From Nitratireductor sp. XY-223 (GTDB lineage: Bacteria; Pseudomonadota; Alphaproteobacteria; Rhizobiales; Rhizobiaceae): DNA of 64,000 bases. The notes beneath the pieces are model-generated. The model saw only the letters and a list, made by a program, of their open reading frames with translations, did no database searches and was not told the origin of the DNA. The position numbers and the translations under genes are program-made. Where the stretch lies: assembly GCF_004959855.1 (NCBI RefSeq), contig NZ_SPNT01000002.1, positions 858,520 through 922,519 on the forward strand. Reading direction: 5' to 3'. Positions 18,384 through 26,795 of the stretch are shown piece by piece. The first letter of the stretch is position 1, and each line of letters starts with the position of its first letter.

Positions 18384-19154
18384 TCAGAAACTGTCCTTGC
18401 GGCGGCGGATTTCGGCAAACACGTCGGCGTCGGAGGCGTCCGTCATGGCGAGTTGTGCCCGGATATCCGGATCGGACGGGCGCAGGAACGGGTTGGTCGC
18501 CTTTTCGAGACCGATCGTTGTCGGCAGCGTCGCCATGCCGGCGTTGCGCAGCCGGGCAATCTCCTCGGCCCGGCTTGCCAGCGCCGCGTTCTTCGGGTCG
18601 ACCGTAACGGCGAAGGCCGCGTTCGCAGCCGTGTATTCGTGGCCGCAATAGACGATCGTCTCGTCCGGCAGGGCGGCGAGGCGCTGCAGCGCGGTGTGCA
18701 TCTGTTCGGGCGTGCCTTCGAAGATACGGCCGCAGCCGAGCGCAAACAGCGTGTCGGCGGCGAAAAGCACCCCTGCCTCCGGCATGTAGTAGCAGACATG
18801 GCCGAGCGTGTGGCCGGGCGTTTCGATCACATCGACCGCGAGGCTGCCGAATTGGAAGCGGTCACCGTCGGACACGGTCTCGTCGATCCCGGGTATCTTT
18901 GCGGCCTCGGAGGCCGGCCCGAAGACATTTGCGCCGTAGCGCTCCTTCAAAGCCGGAACGGCCTCGACGTGATCGAGGTGATGGTGGGTGATGAATATGT
19001 GATTCAATCCCCAGCCCATGCGTTCCAGTGCCTCGACGATGGGCGCTTCCTCCGGCGCGTCGATCGATGCCGTCACGCCGGTCTTCGCATCATGGACGAG
19101 TACGCCGAAATTGTCCTGGCGGCACGGAAACTGCTCGATCTTGATCTCAGCCAA
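18384..19154 (-). CDS. gloB: Hydroxyacylglutathione hydrolase (glyoxalase II)
   Basis: GloB hydrolyses S-D-lactoylglutathione to D-lactate and glutathione in methylglyoxal detoxification. The 256-residue MBL-fold protein has the binuclear metal motif THHHLDH, TPGHTLGHVCYY, FAADTLFALGCGRIFEG and the C-terminal CGHEYT and NPFLRP glutathione-site segments. It converges with the GGDEF-EAL gene, 43 bp apart. Its final codons are duplicated at 15.5 kb. Confidence 0.95.
   Translation of the reverse strand: MAEIKIEQFPCRQDNFGVLVHDAKTGVTASIDAPEEAPIVEALERMGWGLNHIFITHHHLDHVEAVPALKERYGANVFGPASEAAKIPGIDETVSDGDRFQFGSLAVDVIETPGHTLGHVCYYMPEAGVLFAADTLFALGCGRIFEGTPEQMHTALQRLAALPDETIVYCGHEYTAANAAFAVTVDPKNAALASRAEEIARLRNAGMATLPTTIGLEKATNPFLRPSDPDIRAQLAMTDASDADVFAEIRRRKDSF
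18387..18437. repeat. Direct repeat copy 2 (3' end of intact gloB)
   Basis: This is the functional partner of the repeat at 15534-15584; here the sequence is the last 17 codons of intact gloB. The two copies bracket about 2.8 kb holding only the GGDEF-EAL gene and its leader. Confidence 0.8.
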
Positions 19155-19287
19155 TCTTTCCTCCCGGTCTCTTGCTTCAGCCGTTGTATAAACAAAGCCT
19201 GCCGGCCTGTTAACGCCAATTCGAACGAAGCGCGATAACAGCCATACAACGCTTCAAATCGCGCGCCCGACGCACTAGGTTTGCCCC

Positions 19288-20043
19288 ATGCACACCGATA
19301 TCGTCGATTTACGGCAGTTTTACCATACGCGGCTCGGAAAGCTTGCGCAGGAGGCCATTGGAATGGCGCTTTCGTCGCTGTGGGCCGAACTGCCCGGCGA
19401 GCGCCTCATGGGTCTCGGGTACGCCGCGCCCTATCTCGACCGGTTCCGGGGCGATGCCGAGCGCACATTCGCTTTCATGCCCGCCGGCCAGGGCGCCATC
19501 AACTGGCCGACCCTGGAAGCCTCCGCCACGGCGCTGGTCTTCGACGAGGAACTGCCGCTGCCGGACGCCTCGATCGACCGCATCCTGATGATCCATTCGC
19601 TGGAATATGCGGAGAACCCGCGCGAAACACTGAAGGAAGCCTGGCGGGTGCTGGCGCCGGGCGGGCGGCTGGTGATCGCGGTGCCGAACCGGCGAGGCGT
19701 GTGGGCGCGGCTGGAGCATACGCCCTTCGGTTCGGGAACGCCCTATTCCCGCAACCAGATCACCGAACTGCTGCGCGAGGCCAGTTTCACCCCGGGCGCA
19801 TTTGCCGAGGCGCTTTTCTTTCCGCCGTCGCGGCACAAGGCGATCCAGAGCATGGCGCGCACGACCGAGCGGCTCGGCAGGCGCTATTGGCCCTTCTTCA
19901 GCGGGCTGGTGATCGTCGAGGCGCAGAAGCGCCTCTATCAGGGGCTGCCGGTGGCCGAACGGGCGTCGCGCCGCGTCTTCGTGCCGGTGCTCGCGCCGCA
20001 GGGCGCGTCGCGCACCAGCCGAACCGGAATCAGCGGTTCATAG
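19288..20043 (+). CDS. Class I SAM-dependent methyltransferase
   Basis: The 251-residue protein fits the Methyltransf_11 group: a degenerate motif I region (ERLMGLGYAAPYLDRF), an acidic motif before DRILMIHSLEYAENP, and EAWRVLAPGGRLVIAVPNRRG, the usual post-SAM motif. The C-terminus is basic. Such proteins are commonly found next to gloB in Rhizobiales. The substrate is unknown. It is divergent from gloB (133-bp gap) and convergent with phaR. Confidence 0.8.
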   Translation: MHTDIVDLRQFYHTRLGKLAQEAIGMALSSLWAELPGERLMGLGYAAPYLDRFRGDAERTFAFMPAGQGAINWPTLEASATALVFDEELPLPDASIDRILMIHSLEYAENPRETLKEAWRVLAPGGRLVIAVPNRRGVWARLEHTPFGSGTPYSRNQITELLREASFTPGAFAEALFFPPSRHKAIQSMARTTERLGRRYWPFFSGLVIVEAQKRLYQGLPVAERASRRVFVPVLAPQGASRTSRTGISGS

Positions 20044-20052
20044 ATCCCGGCC

Positions 20053-20643
20053 TTAGCCGTCCATGGAGTCGAGCTTGTCCTGCAACGCCCGAAGCTGGTC
20101 CTTCAGTTCCTTCAGGTCCTTGCTCTCGGCCTTCGGCTTTTCGTCCTCGGCGGGCTTGGCATCCGTTGCCGCGAAGGGCGAGAACATCTTCATCGCCTGC
20201 TGAAAGAGCTCGGTGTTGCGGCGCACCTGCTCTTCCATCATCTGCATCGGCATCTGCATGTTGCGGGCCATCGGCGTTTCACCGAATGCCTTGGTGATCT
20301 GCTCGCGCATCTGATCCTGCTGGGCGGTGAAGGCGCTCATCGAGTGTTCCAGATAGGAAGGCAGGAGCATCTGCATCTGATCGCCGTAGTAGGAAATCAG
20401 CTGGCGCAGAAACGACACCGGCAGCAGCGTGTTGCCGGTCTTCGATTCCTGCTCGAAAATGATCTGCGTCAGAACCGAATGCGTGATGTCATCGCCGGAC
20501 TTGGCGTCGAGGACGACAAAATCGTCGCCGTTCTTGACCATGACCGCCAGGTCATCGAGCGTCACATAGGTGCTGGTGCCCGTGTTGTAGAGCCGACGAT
20601 TGGCGTATTTCTTGATGACGATTTGCCCATCAGCCTTGGCCAT
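20053..20643 (-). CDS. phaR: Polyhydroxyalkanoate synthesis repressor PhaR
   Basis: PhaR senses PHB and represses phasin and PHA genes. The 196-residue protein has the PHB_acc N-terminal DNA-binding domain (IVIKKYANRRLYNTGTSTYVTL) followed by the PHB-binding domain (SVLTQIIFEQESKTGNTLLP) and a Met/Gln-rich then charged tail. Its ATG has a strong GGGAGG. It is divergent from phaA across 343 bp, so it may regulate phaAB as well as itself. Confidence 0.93.
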   Translation of the reverse strand: MAKADGQIVIKKYANRRLYNTGTSTYVTLDDLAVMVKNGDDFVVLDAKSGDDITHSVLTQIIFEQESKTGNTLLPVSFLRQLISYYGDQMQMLLPSYLEHSMSAFTAQQDQMREQITKAFGETPMARNMQMPMQMMEEQVRRNTELFQQAMKMFSPFAATDAKPAEDEKPKAESKDLKELKDQLRALQDKLDSMDG

Positions 20644-20986
20644 GCATGCTACCTCCCTGCCGGCATATGCCGCGTTGACGCCCCTTTCGGAACCCCCGGC
20701 TGAGGATCCCTGACGGGAAGAACTGTATTTTTTGTCCCGGAGCCGACGTCAAGAAAAGCCTGTAAATTCCGGTACGCGCAACAAGATGATCATGAGTGCA
20801 GGCAAAAGTATAGCATTATTTCAAGTGCTTTGTGCAATGCGGCGAGCGCGGCGGCCCAAAGCCGGCTGAGCCGCGCAGGACAAGGAATTGCGCTTATGCT
20901 GCAGGTGCGTTTGACTTCCGCGGCAACCTGCTTCAATTTCATTGATGACACGATCCCGGATCACATCCAACCTTCAGGGAAGACCT
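20644..20986. promoter_or_regulatory. phaR-phaA divergent control region with TGCA-centred sites
   Basis: No gene is visible in these 343 bp. It must hold the promoters of phaR and phaA. Three TGCA-centred motifs (20797-20800, 20833-20836, 20900-20903), the last within the palindrome CTGCAG, resemble the TGC/GCA-type half sites reported for PhaR in Paracoccus. Whether PhaR binds here is inference. The stretch around 20800-20830 is relatively AT-rich. Confidence 0.4.
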
Positions 20987-22168
20987 ATGACAAATCCAGC
21001 AATCGTTATAGCCAGCGCGGCCCGCACGGCCGTCGGCTCGTTCAACGGGGCCTTTGCAACCGTCCCGGCACACGAACTCGGCGCAACGGCAATCTCCGGC
21101 GCTCTCGAACGCGCCGGGGTCGATCCAGCCGATGTCGACGAGGTGATCATGGGCCAGATCCTTCAGGCCGGCGAAGGGCAGAATCCGGCTCGCCAGGCAG
21201 CCATGTCTGCGGGCGTTCCGCAGGAGGCGACGGCCTGGGGCCTCAACCAGCTGTGCGGCTCGGGGCTGCGCGCGGTCGCGGTCGGCATGCAGCAGATCGC
21301 CACGGGCGACGCGTCGATCATCGTTGCGGGCGGACAGGAATCCATGTCGATGGCGCCGCATTGCGCGAACCTGCGCGCAGGCCAGAAGATGGGCGATCTG
21401 AAAATGATCGACACGATGATCAAGGACGGCCTGACCGACGCCTTCTACGGCTACCACATGGGCAACACGGCCGAGAACATCGCCCAGCGCTGGCAGCTCA
21501 CCCGGGAAGAGCAGGACGAATTCGCCGTGGCCTCGCAGAACAAGGCCGAAGCCGCCCAGAAGGCCGGCCGGTTCAAGGACGAGATCGTTCCCTTCACGGT
21601 GAAGACGCGCAAAGGCGACATCGTCGTCGATCAGGACGAGTATATCCGCCACGGCGCCTCGATCGACCAGATGGCGAAGCTTCGCCCGGCCTTCTCCAAG
21701 GAAGGCACGGTCACCGCGGCCAACGCCTCGGGCATCAACGACGGCGCTGCGGCGGTCGTGCTGATGAGCGAGGAGGAAGCCAGCAAGCGCGGCATCACCC
21801 CGATGGCGAAGATTGTCTCCTGGGCGACCGCCGGCGTCGATCCGCAGGTGATGGGCACAGGCCCCATACCGGCATCGAAGAAGGCGCTGGAGAAAGCCGG
21901 CTGGTCGGTTTCCGACCTGGAACTCGTCGAGGCCAACGAGGCTTTCGCGGCGCAGGCCTGCGCGGTCAACAAGGACCTCGGCTGGAATTCCGAGATCGTC
22001 AATGTCAACGGCGGCGCCATCGCCATCGGCCATCCGATCGGCGCTTCCGGCGCGCGCGTCCTCAACACGCTGCTCTTCGAAATGCAGCGCCGCGACGTCA
22101 AGAAGGGCCTCGCCACGTTGTGCATCGGCGGCGGCATGGGCGTTGCCATGTGCGTCGAGCGGCCTTGA
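20987..22168 (+). CDS. phaA: Acetyl-CoA C-acetyltransferase (beta-ketothiolase) PhaA
   Basis: PhaA condenses two acetyl-CoA to acetoacetyl-CoA for PHB synthesis. The start at ATG 20987 ([17 protein letters not shown]) after CAGGGA gives 393 residues, the exact family length; the track ORF is 15 codons too long. The acyl-enzyme Cys lies in [11 protein letters not shown], the His in [17 protein letters not shown] and the second Cys in LCIGGGMG. It is followed by phaB after a 58-bp spacer containing a hairpin. Confidence 0.96.
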   Translation: MTNPAIVIASAARTAVGSFNGAFATVPAHELGATAISGALERAGVDPADVDEVIMGQILQAGEGQNPARQAAMSAGVPQEATAWGLNQLCGSGLRAVAVGMQQIATGDASIIVAGGQESMSMAPHCANLRAGQKMGDLKMIDTMIKDGLTDAFYGYHMGNTAENIAQRWQLTREEQDEFAVASQNKAEAAQKAGRFKDEIVPFTVKTRKGDIVVDQDEYIRHGASIDQMAKLRPAFSKEGTVTAANASGINDGAAAVVLMSEEEASKRGITPMAKIVSWATAGVDPQVMGTGPIPASKKALEKAGWSVSDLELVEANEAFAAQACAVNKDLGWNSEIVNVNGGAIAIGHPIGASGARVLNTLLFEMQRRDVKKGLATLCIGGGMGVAMCVERP

Positions 22169-22181
22169 ACGAAATCAGCAG

Positions 22182-22209
22182 GGCGGCCGGCGGGCCGCCT
22201 TTGTTCCTT
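22182..22209 (+). terminator. Intercistronic hairpin between phaA and phaB
   Basis: A 7-bp GC stem (GGCGGCC / GGCCGCC) with a 4-nt loop is followed by TTTGTTCCTT, between the phaA stop and phaB start. It looks like a leaky intrinsic terminator or an RNA-stability hairpin that could set the ratio of PhaA to PhaB. Confidence 0.55.
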
Positions 22210-22226
22210 AGCACTGGGGAGATGTC

Positions 22227-22952
22227 ATGAGTAAAGTCGCAATCGTAACCGGCGGGACCCGCGGTATCGGAGCCGCCATATCGGTCGGCCTGAAGGATGC
22301 CGGATATTCCGTCGCCGCCAACTATGCCGGCAACGACGAGAAGGCCAACGCCTTCAAGGAGGAAACCGGTATCCCCGTCTACAAGTGGGACGTTTCGGAT
22401 TATCAGTCCTGTGTCGACGGTATCGCCAAGGTCGAGGCCGACCTCGGGCCGGTTGAGGTCCTGGTCAACAATGCCGGCATCACCAGGGACACGATGTTCC
22501 ACAAGATGACACCGGAAAACTGGAACGACGTGATCAACACCAACCTGACGGGCCTGTTCAACATGACCCACCCGGTCTGGCCGGGCATGCGCGACCGCGG
22601 TTTCGGCCGGGTGATCAACATTTCCTCGATCAACGGCCAGAAGGGCCAGATGGGCCAGGCCAACTATTCCGCCGCCAAGGCCGGTGACATCGGCTTTACC
22701 AAGTCGCTGGCGCAGGAAGGCGCGGCAAAGGGCATCACCGTCAACGCCATCTGCCCGGGTTATATCGGAACCGAGATGGTCCGCGCCGTTCCCGAAAAGG
22801 TGCTCAACGAGCGCATCCTGCCGCTGATCCCAGTGGGACGCCTGGGCGAGCCGGAGGAGATCGCGCGCTGCGTCGTCTTCCTGGCATCGGACGATGCCGG
22901 TTTCATAACCGGCTCGACCATCTCCGCCAATGGCGGGCAGTATTTCGTCTGA
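22227..22952 (+). CDS. phaB: Acetoacetyl-CoA reductase PhaB
   Basis: PhaB reduces acetoacetyl-CoA to (R)-3-hydroxybutyryl-CoA with NADPH. The 241-residue short-chain dehydrogenase has TGGTRGIG (cofactor loop), NNAGITRD, the catalytic Ser region ISSINGQKGQ, YSAAK (Tyr, Lys) and the terminal SANGGQYFV. Its length and sequence are typical. PHA synthase is not in the window. Confidence 0.96.
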   Translation: MSKVAIVTGGTRGIGAAISVGLKDAGYSVAANYAGNDEKANAFKEETGIPVYKWDVSDYQSCVDGIAKVEADLGPVEVLVNNAGITRDTMFHKMTPENWNDVINTNLTGLFNMTHPVWPGMRDRGFGRVINISSINGQKGQMGQANYSAAKAGDIGFTKSLAQEGAAKGITVNAICPGYIGTEMVRAVPEKVLNERILPLIPVGRLGEPEEIARCVVFLASDDAGFITGSTISANGGQYFV

Positions 22953-22977
22953 TCCGGGTTCAACCGATGTTGCGAAA

Positions 22978-23006
22978 CGGCGCCCGGCGGGCGCCGTTTT
23001 TGTTTT
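22978..23006 (+). terminator. Intrinsic terminator of the phaAB operon
   Basis: A perfect 8-bp stem (CGGCGCCC / GGGCGCCG), 3-nt loop GGC, and a TTTTTGTTTT tract lie 25 bp after the phaB stop. Confidence 0.92.
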
Positions 23007-23191
23007 GTGATTCGCGGGCGCCTGGCCGTTCCGGGAACGGGGCAACGGACCGATGACAGGCGATTTGCCCGAAACGTTAACACGCTGAGCCTCTCCATGC
23101 TTTCAAACCGTATCCAGTTCACCGGCTAACTAGTGGCGCGCGTGCAAATCAGCCCCCATATCTTGTGAGAACAGATCCGGAACCTTTGCAG

Positions 23192-23219
23192 GTCAGCGAT
23201 TCGTCGCCGATTCGTTCCG
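23192..23219. repeat. 28-bp direct repeat, copy 1 (contains two GATTC sites)
   Basis: The 28-bp sequence beginning gtcagcgattcgtcgccgat is identical to 23476-23503, 284 bp away and in the same orientation. Weaker similarity continues on the 5' side of both copies (for example TTGTGAGAACAGATC against TTGCCGTGAACAAAAC), so the original unit may be about 65 bp. Each copy holds GATTC twice, 11 bp apart. Confidence 0.85.
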
Positions 23220-23497
23220 CTTTTGGTCGTATTCCTAACGGACCCGGCGATTTTTCGCGACGCGCCGATTAAGCGATTGTTAAGAATATATCCGTGTTTA
23301 CAATCGGTTAACCATAACGCCCGCGCTCTGGCCCAGGCGGCCGGGAATTCGTTAACGGGCCGACCGGTTATTGCGTGCCGCGGGCAGCGGACCGGGACGA
23401 CGGGATTCAGCATATTGTGGCTTGCGGGCCGCGGAACGGAATATTTTGCCGTGAACAAAACCTGAATCGGCTTGAGTCAGCGATTCGTCGCCGATTC
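23198..23497. other. Cluster of seven GANTC (CcrM-type) methylation sites in non-coding DNA
   Basis: GANTC occurs at 23198, 23209, 23404, 23464, 23474, 23482 and 23493 (and once more at 23009), against about one per 256 bp expected for a random sequence. CcrM methylates GANTC in alphaproteobacteria and these sites mark cell-cycle-regulated DNA. Whether this organism uses CcrM is assumed from its lineage. Confidence 0.6.
23269..23283. promoter_or_regulatory. Perfect CtrA-type box TTAA-N7-TTAA
   Basis: The sequence TTAAGCGATTGTTAA matches the full CtrA consensus exactly. A near match TTTA-N7-TTAA follows at 23297-23311. Both lie in an AT-rich pocket of the phaB-helicase intergenic region, about 330 bp before the helicase start. 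Confidence 0.6.
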
Positions 23498-23503
23498 GTT
23501 CCG
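23476..23503. repeat. 28-bp direct repeat, copy 2
   Basis: This copy is identical over 28 bp to 23192-23219. It is preceded by two more GANTC sites (GAATC at 23464, GAGTC at 23474), so four GANTC sites lie within 34 bp, about 100 bp before the helicase start. Confidence 0.85.
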
Positions 23504-23604
23504 TCCCTGTTCCAAATCTTAAAATCGGCCATGAAAATTGCAGTGTTCCGACCCATTTGATGTGCTAAGGCAGCACCGTTCAGTTCACAGATGTTTCCCA
23601 ATAG

Positions 23605-26600
23605 ATGCAGCAGAACCCCTCCCAATCCAACCAGCCCTTTGTCTTCAGTGGCCGCGGCGTGACGGCGGTGCTCGGGCCGACAAATACCGGCAAGACCCAC
23701 TATGCGATCGAACGCATGGTGGCGCACAGGAGCGGGGTAATCGGCCTGCCGCTGCGGTTGCTTGCGCGCGAGGTCTATGAACGGATCTGCGTCAAGGCCG
23801 GTTCGGCCAATGTCGCGCTCGTCACCGGCGAAGAGAAAATCGGCCCGAAGGACGCGCGCTACACGGTGTGCACGGTCGAGGCGATGCCGAAGGAGACGGA
23901 TGCCGAATTCGTCGCCATCGACGAGGTTCAGCTGGCCGGCGATCTCGAGCGCGGCCACGTGTTCACCGACCGCATCCTCAACCTGCGCGGCCGCGAGGAG
24001 ACCCTGTTGCTGGGCGCCGCCACCGTCAGGGGCATCCTGGAGAAACTGCTGCCGGGACTGACCGTCGTCTCCCGGCCGCGGCTGTCGCACCTCGCCTATG
24101 CGGGCGCCAAGAAGATCACGAGGCTTCCCCGGCGTTCGGCCATCGTGGCGTTTTCGGCTGACGAGGTCTATGCGATCGCCGAGCTGATCCGCCGCCAGCG
24201 CGGCGGTGCGGCCGTGGTCCTCGGGGCGCTGAGTCCACGCACCCGCAATGCCCAGGTGGCGCTCTACCAGCAGGGCGATGTGGAATACCTGGTTGCGACC
24301 GACGCCATCGGTATGGGGCTCAACCTCGACGTCGACCACGTCGCCTTTGCGCAGGACCGCAAATTCGACGGCTACCAGTTCCGCAGCCTCAATGCGGCGG
24401 AGGTAGGCCAGATCGCCGGCCGGGCGGGCCGGCACATGCATGACGGGACATTCGGCGTAACCGGCCGCGTCGACCCCTTCACCGACGAACTGGTGGAGCG
24501 CGTCGAGGGGCACGAGTTCGAGCCGCTGAAGGTGCTGCAATGGCGCAGCAAGCAGCTCGATTTCAGCTCCGTGCGGTCGCTGTGCGCCAGCCTCGATGAA
24601 GCGCCGACACTCGCCGGCCTCAGCCGGGCGCTGCCGGCGGTTGACCGGCAGGCGCTCGATCACCTTGCACGCGATGCCGACATCGCCGGGCTGGCGACCG
24701 GTCCGCTGGCCGTCGAACGGCTCTGGGATGTGTGCGCGCTGCCCGATTACCGCAAGATCACGCCGGCCCAGCATGCCGACCTGATCGCCACAATCTACAG
24801 CGACATCGTTCGGCACGGTTCCGTGCGCGAGGACTATGTCGCCGAGCAGGTGCGCAGGGCCGACCGGACCGATGGCGAAATCGACACACTTTCGGCACGA
24901 ATATCGCAAATAAGAACGTGGACTTATGCGTCGCACAGGCCGGGATGGCTGGCGAATCCGTCACACTGGCAAGAAAAGACGCGCGAAATCGAGGATCGAC
25001 TGTCGGATGCGTTGCATGAAAGGTTGACGAAACGCTTCGTTGACCGCAGGACATCAGTGCTCATGAAGCGGTTGAGAGAGAACGCGATGCTTGAAGCTGA
25101 AATTGGTGTTGACGGCGATGTCTTTGTCGAGGGGCATCACGTGGGGCAATTGAACGGGTTCCGTTTCACGCCCGACGCGAGCGCCGAGGGGCCGGACGCG
25201 AAGGCCGTGCTGGCGGCAGCGCAGAAATCGCTGTCGCTGGAATTCGAGGCGCGCGCCGCACGTCTGCACGCATCGGGCAACGGCGATTTCGCGCTCGGGT
25301 CCGACGGCTTCGTGCGCTGGATGGGCGATCCGGTCGCACGCCTGACGGAAAGCGACGAGGCGCTGAAGCCGCGTATCGTGCTGCTTGCCGACGAGCAACT
25401 GTCGCAGCAGGCGCGCGATGTCGTAACCGCCCGCGTCGAACGCTTTGTCGGGTTCCAGATCAGCTCGATCCTCAAACCGCTGGAGGATCTCGCCGCGGCC
25501 GAGGACCTCGAAGGCCTGGCCAAGGGGCTCGCCTTCCGCCTGGTCGAAGCTTTCGGCATCCTTTTCCGCCGCGACGTTTCCGCCGACGTGAAAGCCCTGG
25601 ATCAGGATGCGCGCGGCTCGCTTCGCCGCTACGGGGTGCGCTTCGGCGCCTATCATGTCTTCATGCCGGCGCTCTTGAAGCCGGCGCCGGCCGAGCTGAT
25701 CACGCTGCTCTGGTCGCTGCGCAATGACGGCTTCGAAAAGCCCGGATACGGCGAGATCACCGGCGCGCTCGCGGCGGGCCGCACCTCCATCGTCACCGAC
25801 CCGTCCTTCGAGCGGGAGTTCTACCGGCTCGCCGGTTTCCGCTTCCTCGGCAAGCGCGCCGTGCGTATCGACATATTGGAAAGGCTCGCCGACATCATCC
25901 GGCCGCTGCTGCAGTGGAAGCCGGACACGGGGCCGCGTCCTGACGGGGCCTATGACGGGCGCCGTTTCGTGACGACACCGGCCATGCTGTCGATTCTCGG
26001 TGCCACACCCGACGACATCGAGGAAATCCTCAAGGGCCTCGGTTACCGGGCCGACGAGGCCAGCGCCGAGGAGGTCGCCGCCCATTGCGCCGAGCTTGAT
26101 GCGAAGGTTGCCGAAAGTGCCGGCAAGGCCGGCGAGGATGCGCCGAAGGCGCCGGACGCCGAACCGGAGAAATCCGGCGAGAGCGAACCGGTAAAGGTCG
26201 AAGAGCCAAAGGCCGACGCGAGTGAGCCTGCCGAGGCCAAACAGGACGACAAGCCCGCCGAAGCGGACGACAAGGCAGTGGCGGAATCTGCTGCCGATGC
26301 CACCGGCGCTGCCGATGCCGCCGGCGCTGCCGATGCCGCCGGTGCTGCCGAGGCTGCGGGCGGTGCCGAAGCAGCCGGAACCACTGAAACCGCCGACGCT
26401 GTTGAAGCCGCCGAATCCACCAGCACCGCCGGATCTGCCGATGCCGCCGAAAGCAATGAGGCGCCGTCCGATTCCGAAAAGAAGGACGAAGAGGCTGCCG
26501 AACCCCCGAAACCGGTTCTCCTGTGGCGCCCGGCCGGCCGTACCGACGGCAATCGCGGACGCGGCCGACAACAGCAGCACAAGCAGGGCGCCGGGCGCGG

Positions 26601-26790
26601 AAAGAACCGCGGCCATCAGCGCGACGGCGAACGCGGCGGGTACAAGGGCAAGGCCGGTTTCAAGGGAAAGCCGAACAAATCCGGCAAGAACGGCGGCTTT
26701 TCGTCGCGTCCGCCGCGCCGCGACAAGCCCGTCGATCCGGATTCACCGTTCGCGAAACTGGCTGCATTGAAGGAGCAGCTCAACAAGTGA
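23605..26790 (+). CDS. SUV3-like DEAD/DEVH-box RNA helicase with long low-complexity tail
   Basis: The 1061-residue protein begins with a superfamily 2 helicase core: P-loop GPTNTGKT (residues 24-31), a DEVQ Walker B box (about 108) and motif VI QIAGRAGR (about 272), all as in the SUV3/MgpS-like helicases of alphaproteobacteria. A long conserved middle follows to about residue 835. Then come an Ala/Glu/Asp-rich tail (about 860-975) with an 18-bp tandem repeat, and a basic Arg/Gly/Lys tail with RGRGRQQQHKQ that probably binds RNA. A role in RNA turnover or ribosome-related processes is inferred. The stop overlaps the region of the S4-domain gene start. Confidence 0.88.
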   Translation: MQQNPSQSNQPFVFSGRGVTAVLGPTNTGKTHYAIERMVAHRSGVIGLPLRLLAREVYERICVKAGSANVALVTGEEKIGPKDARYTVCTVEAMPKETDAEFVAIDEVQLAGDLERGHVFTDRILNLRGREETLLLGAATVRGILEKLLPGLTVVSRPRLSHLAYAGAKKITRLPRRSAIVAFSADEVYAIAELIRRQRGGAAVVLGALSPRTRNAQVALYQQGDVEYLVATDAIGMGLNLDVDHVAFAQDRKFDGYQFRSLNAAEVGQIAGRAGRHMHDGTFGVTGRVDPFTDELVERVEGHEFEPLKVLQWRSKQLDFSSVRSLCASLDEAPTLAGLSRALPAVDRQALDHLARDADIAGLATGPLAVERLWDVCALPDYRKITPAQHADLIATIYSDIVRHGSVREDYVAEQVRRADRTDGEIDTLSARISQIRTWTYASHRPGWLANPSHWQEKTREIEDRLSDALHERLTKRFVDRRTSVLMKRLRENAMLEAEIGVDGDVFVEGHHVGQLNGFRFTPDASAEGPDAKAVLAAAQKSLSLEFEARAARLHASGNGDFALGSDGFVRWMGDPVARLTESDEALKPRIVLLADEQLSQQARDVVTARVERFVGFQISSILKPLEDLAAAEDLEGLAKGLAFRLVEAFGILFRRDVSADVKALDQDARGSLRRYGVRFGAYHVFMPALLKPAPAELITLLWSLRNDGFEKPGYGEITGALAAGRTSIVTDPSFEREFYRLAGFRFLGKRAVRIDILERLADIIRPLLQWKPDTGPRPDGAYDGRRFVTTPAMLSILGATPDDIEEILKGLGYRADEASAEEVAAHCAELDAKVAESAGKAGEDAPKAPDAEPEKSGESEPVKVEEPKADASEPAEAKQDDKPAEADDKAVAESAADATGAADAAGAADAAGAAEAAGGAEAAGTTETADAVEAAESTSTAGSADAAESNEAPSDSEKKDEEAAEPPKPVLLWRPAGRTDGNRGRGRQQQHKQGAGRGKNRGHQRDGERGGYKGKAGFKGKPNKSGKNGGFSSRPPRRDKPVDPDSPFAKLAALKEQLNK
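26290..26379 (+). repeat. 18-bp coding tandem repeat in the helicase tail (five units)
   Basis: Five units of the type gctgccgatgccgccggc encode degenerate ADAAGA hexapeptides. Units two and three differ at only one base; later units are diverged. This is a possible length-variable minisatellite; it is coding and is not a CRISPR array. Confidence 0.8.
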
Positions 26791-26795
26791 TCGCG

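Larger units (their letters stand above)
23007..23604. other. Intergenic region between phaB and the helicase (about 600 bp, no gene seen)
   Basis: No coding potential is convincing: the minus-strand ORFs 23126..23458 and 23407..24936 owe their similar C-terminal peptides (GTNRRRIAD) to the direct repeat. The region contains the 28-bp direct repeats, the GANTC cluster, the CtrA-type boxes and an AT-rich segment (about 23270-23315). I found no convincing DnaA boxes. It may hold a cell-cycle-controlled promoter or an unannotated small RNA. Confidence 0.6.

Noticed and set aside
23190-23510. Chromosome or plasmid replication origin
   Set aside because: The CtrA-type and GANTC sites are suggestive, but I saw no DnaA boxes, no hemE or repABC neighbours, and no long AT-rich unwinding region.
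23407-24936. 509-aa minus-strand ORF and the 110-aa ORF at 23126..23458, which share the peptide GTNRRRIAD
   Set aside because: Most of the first is antisense to the helicase. The shared peptide comes from the 28-bp DNA repeat, not from protein homology.
26290-26379. CRISPR-like repeat array
   Set aside because: The units are contiguous 18-bp coding repeats without spacers, inside the helicase gene.
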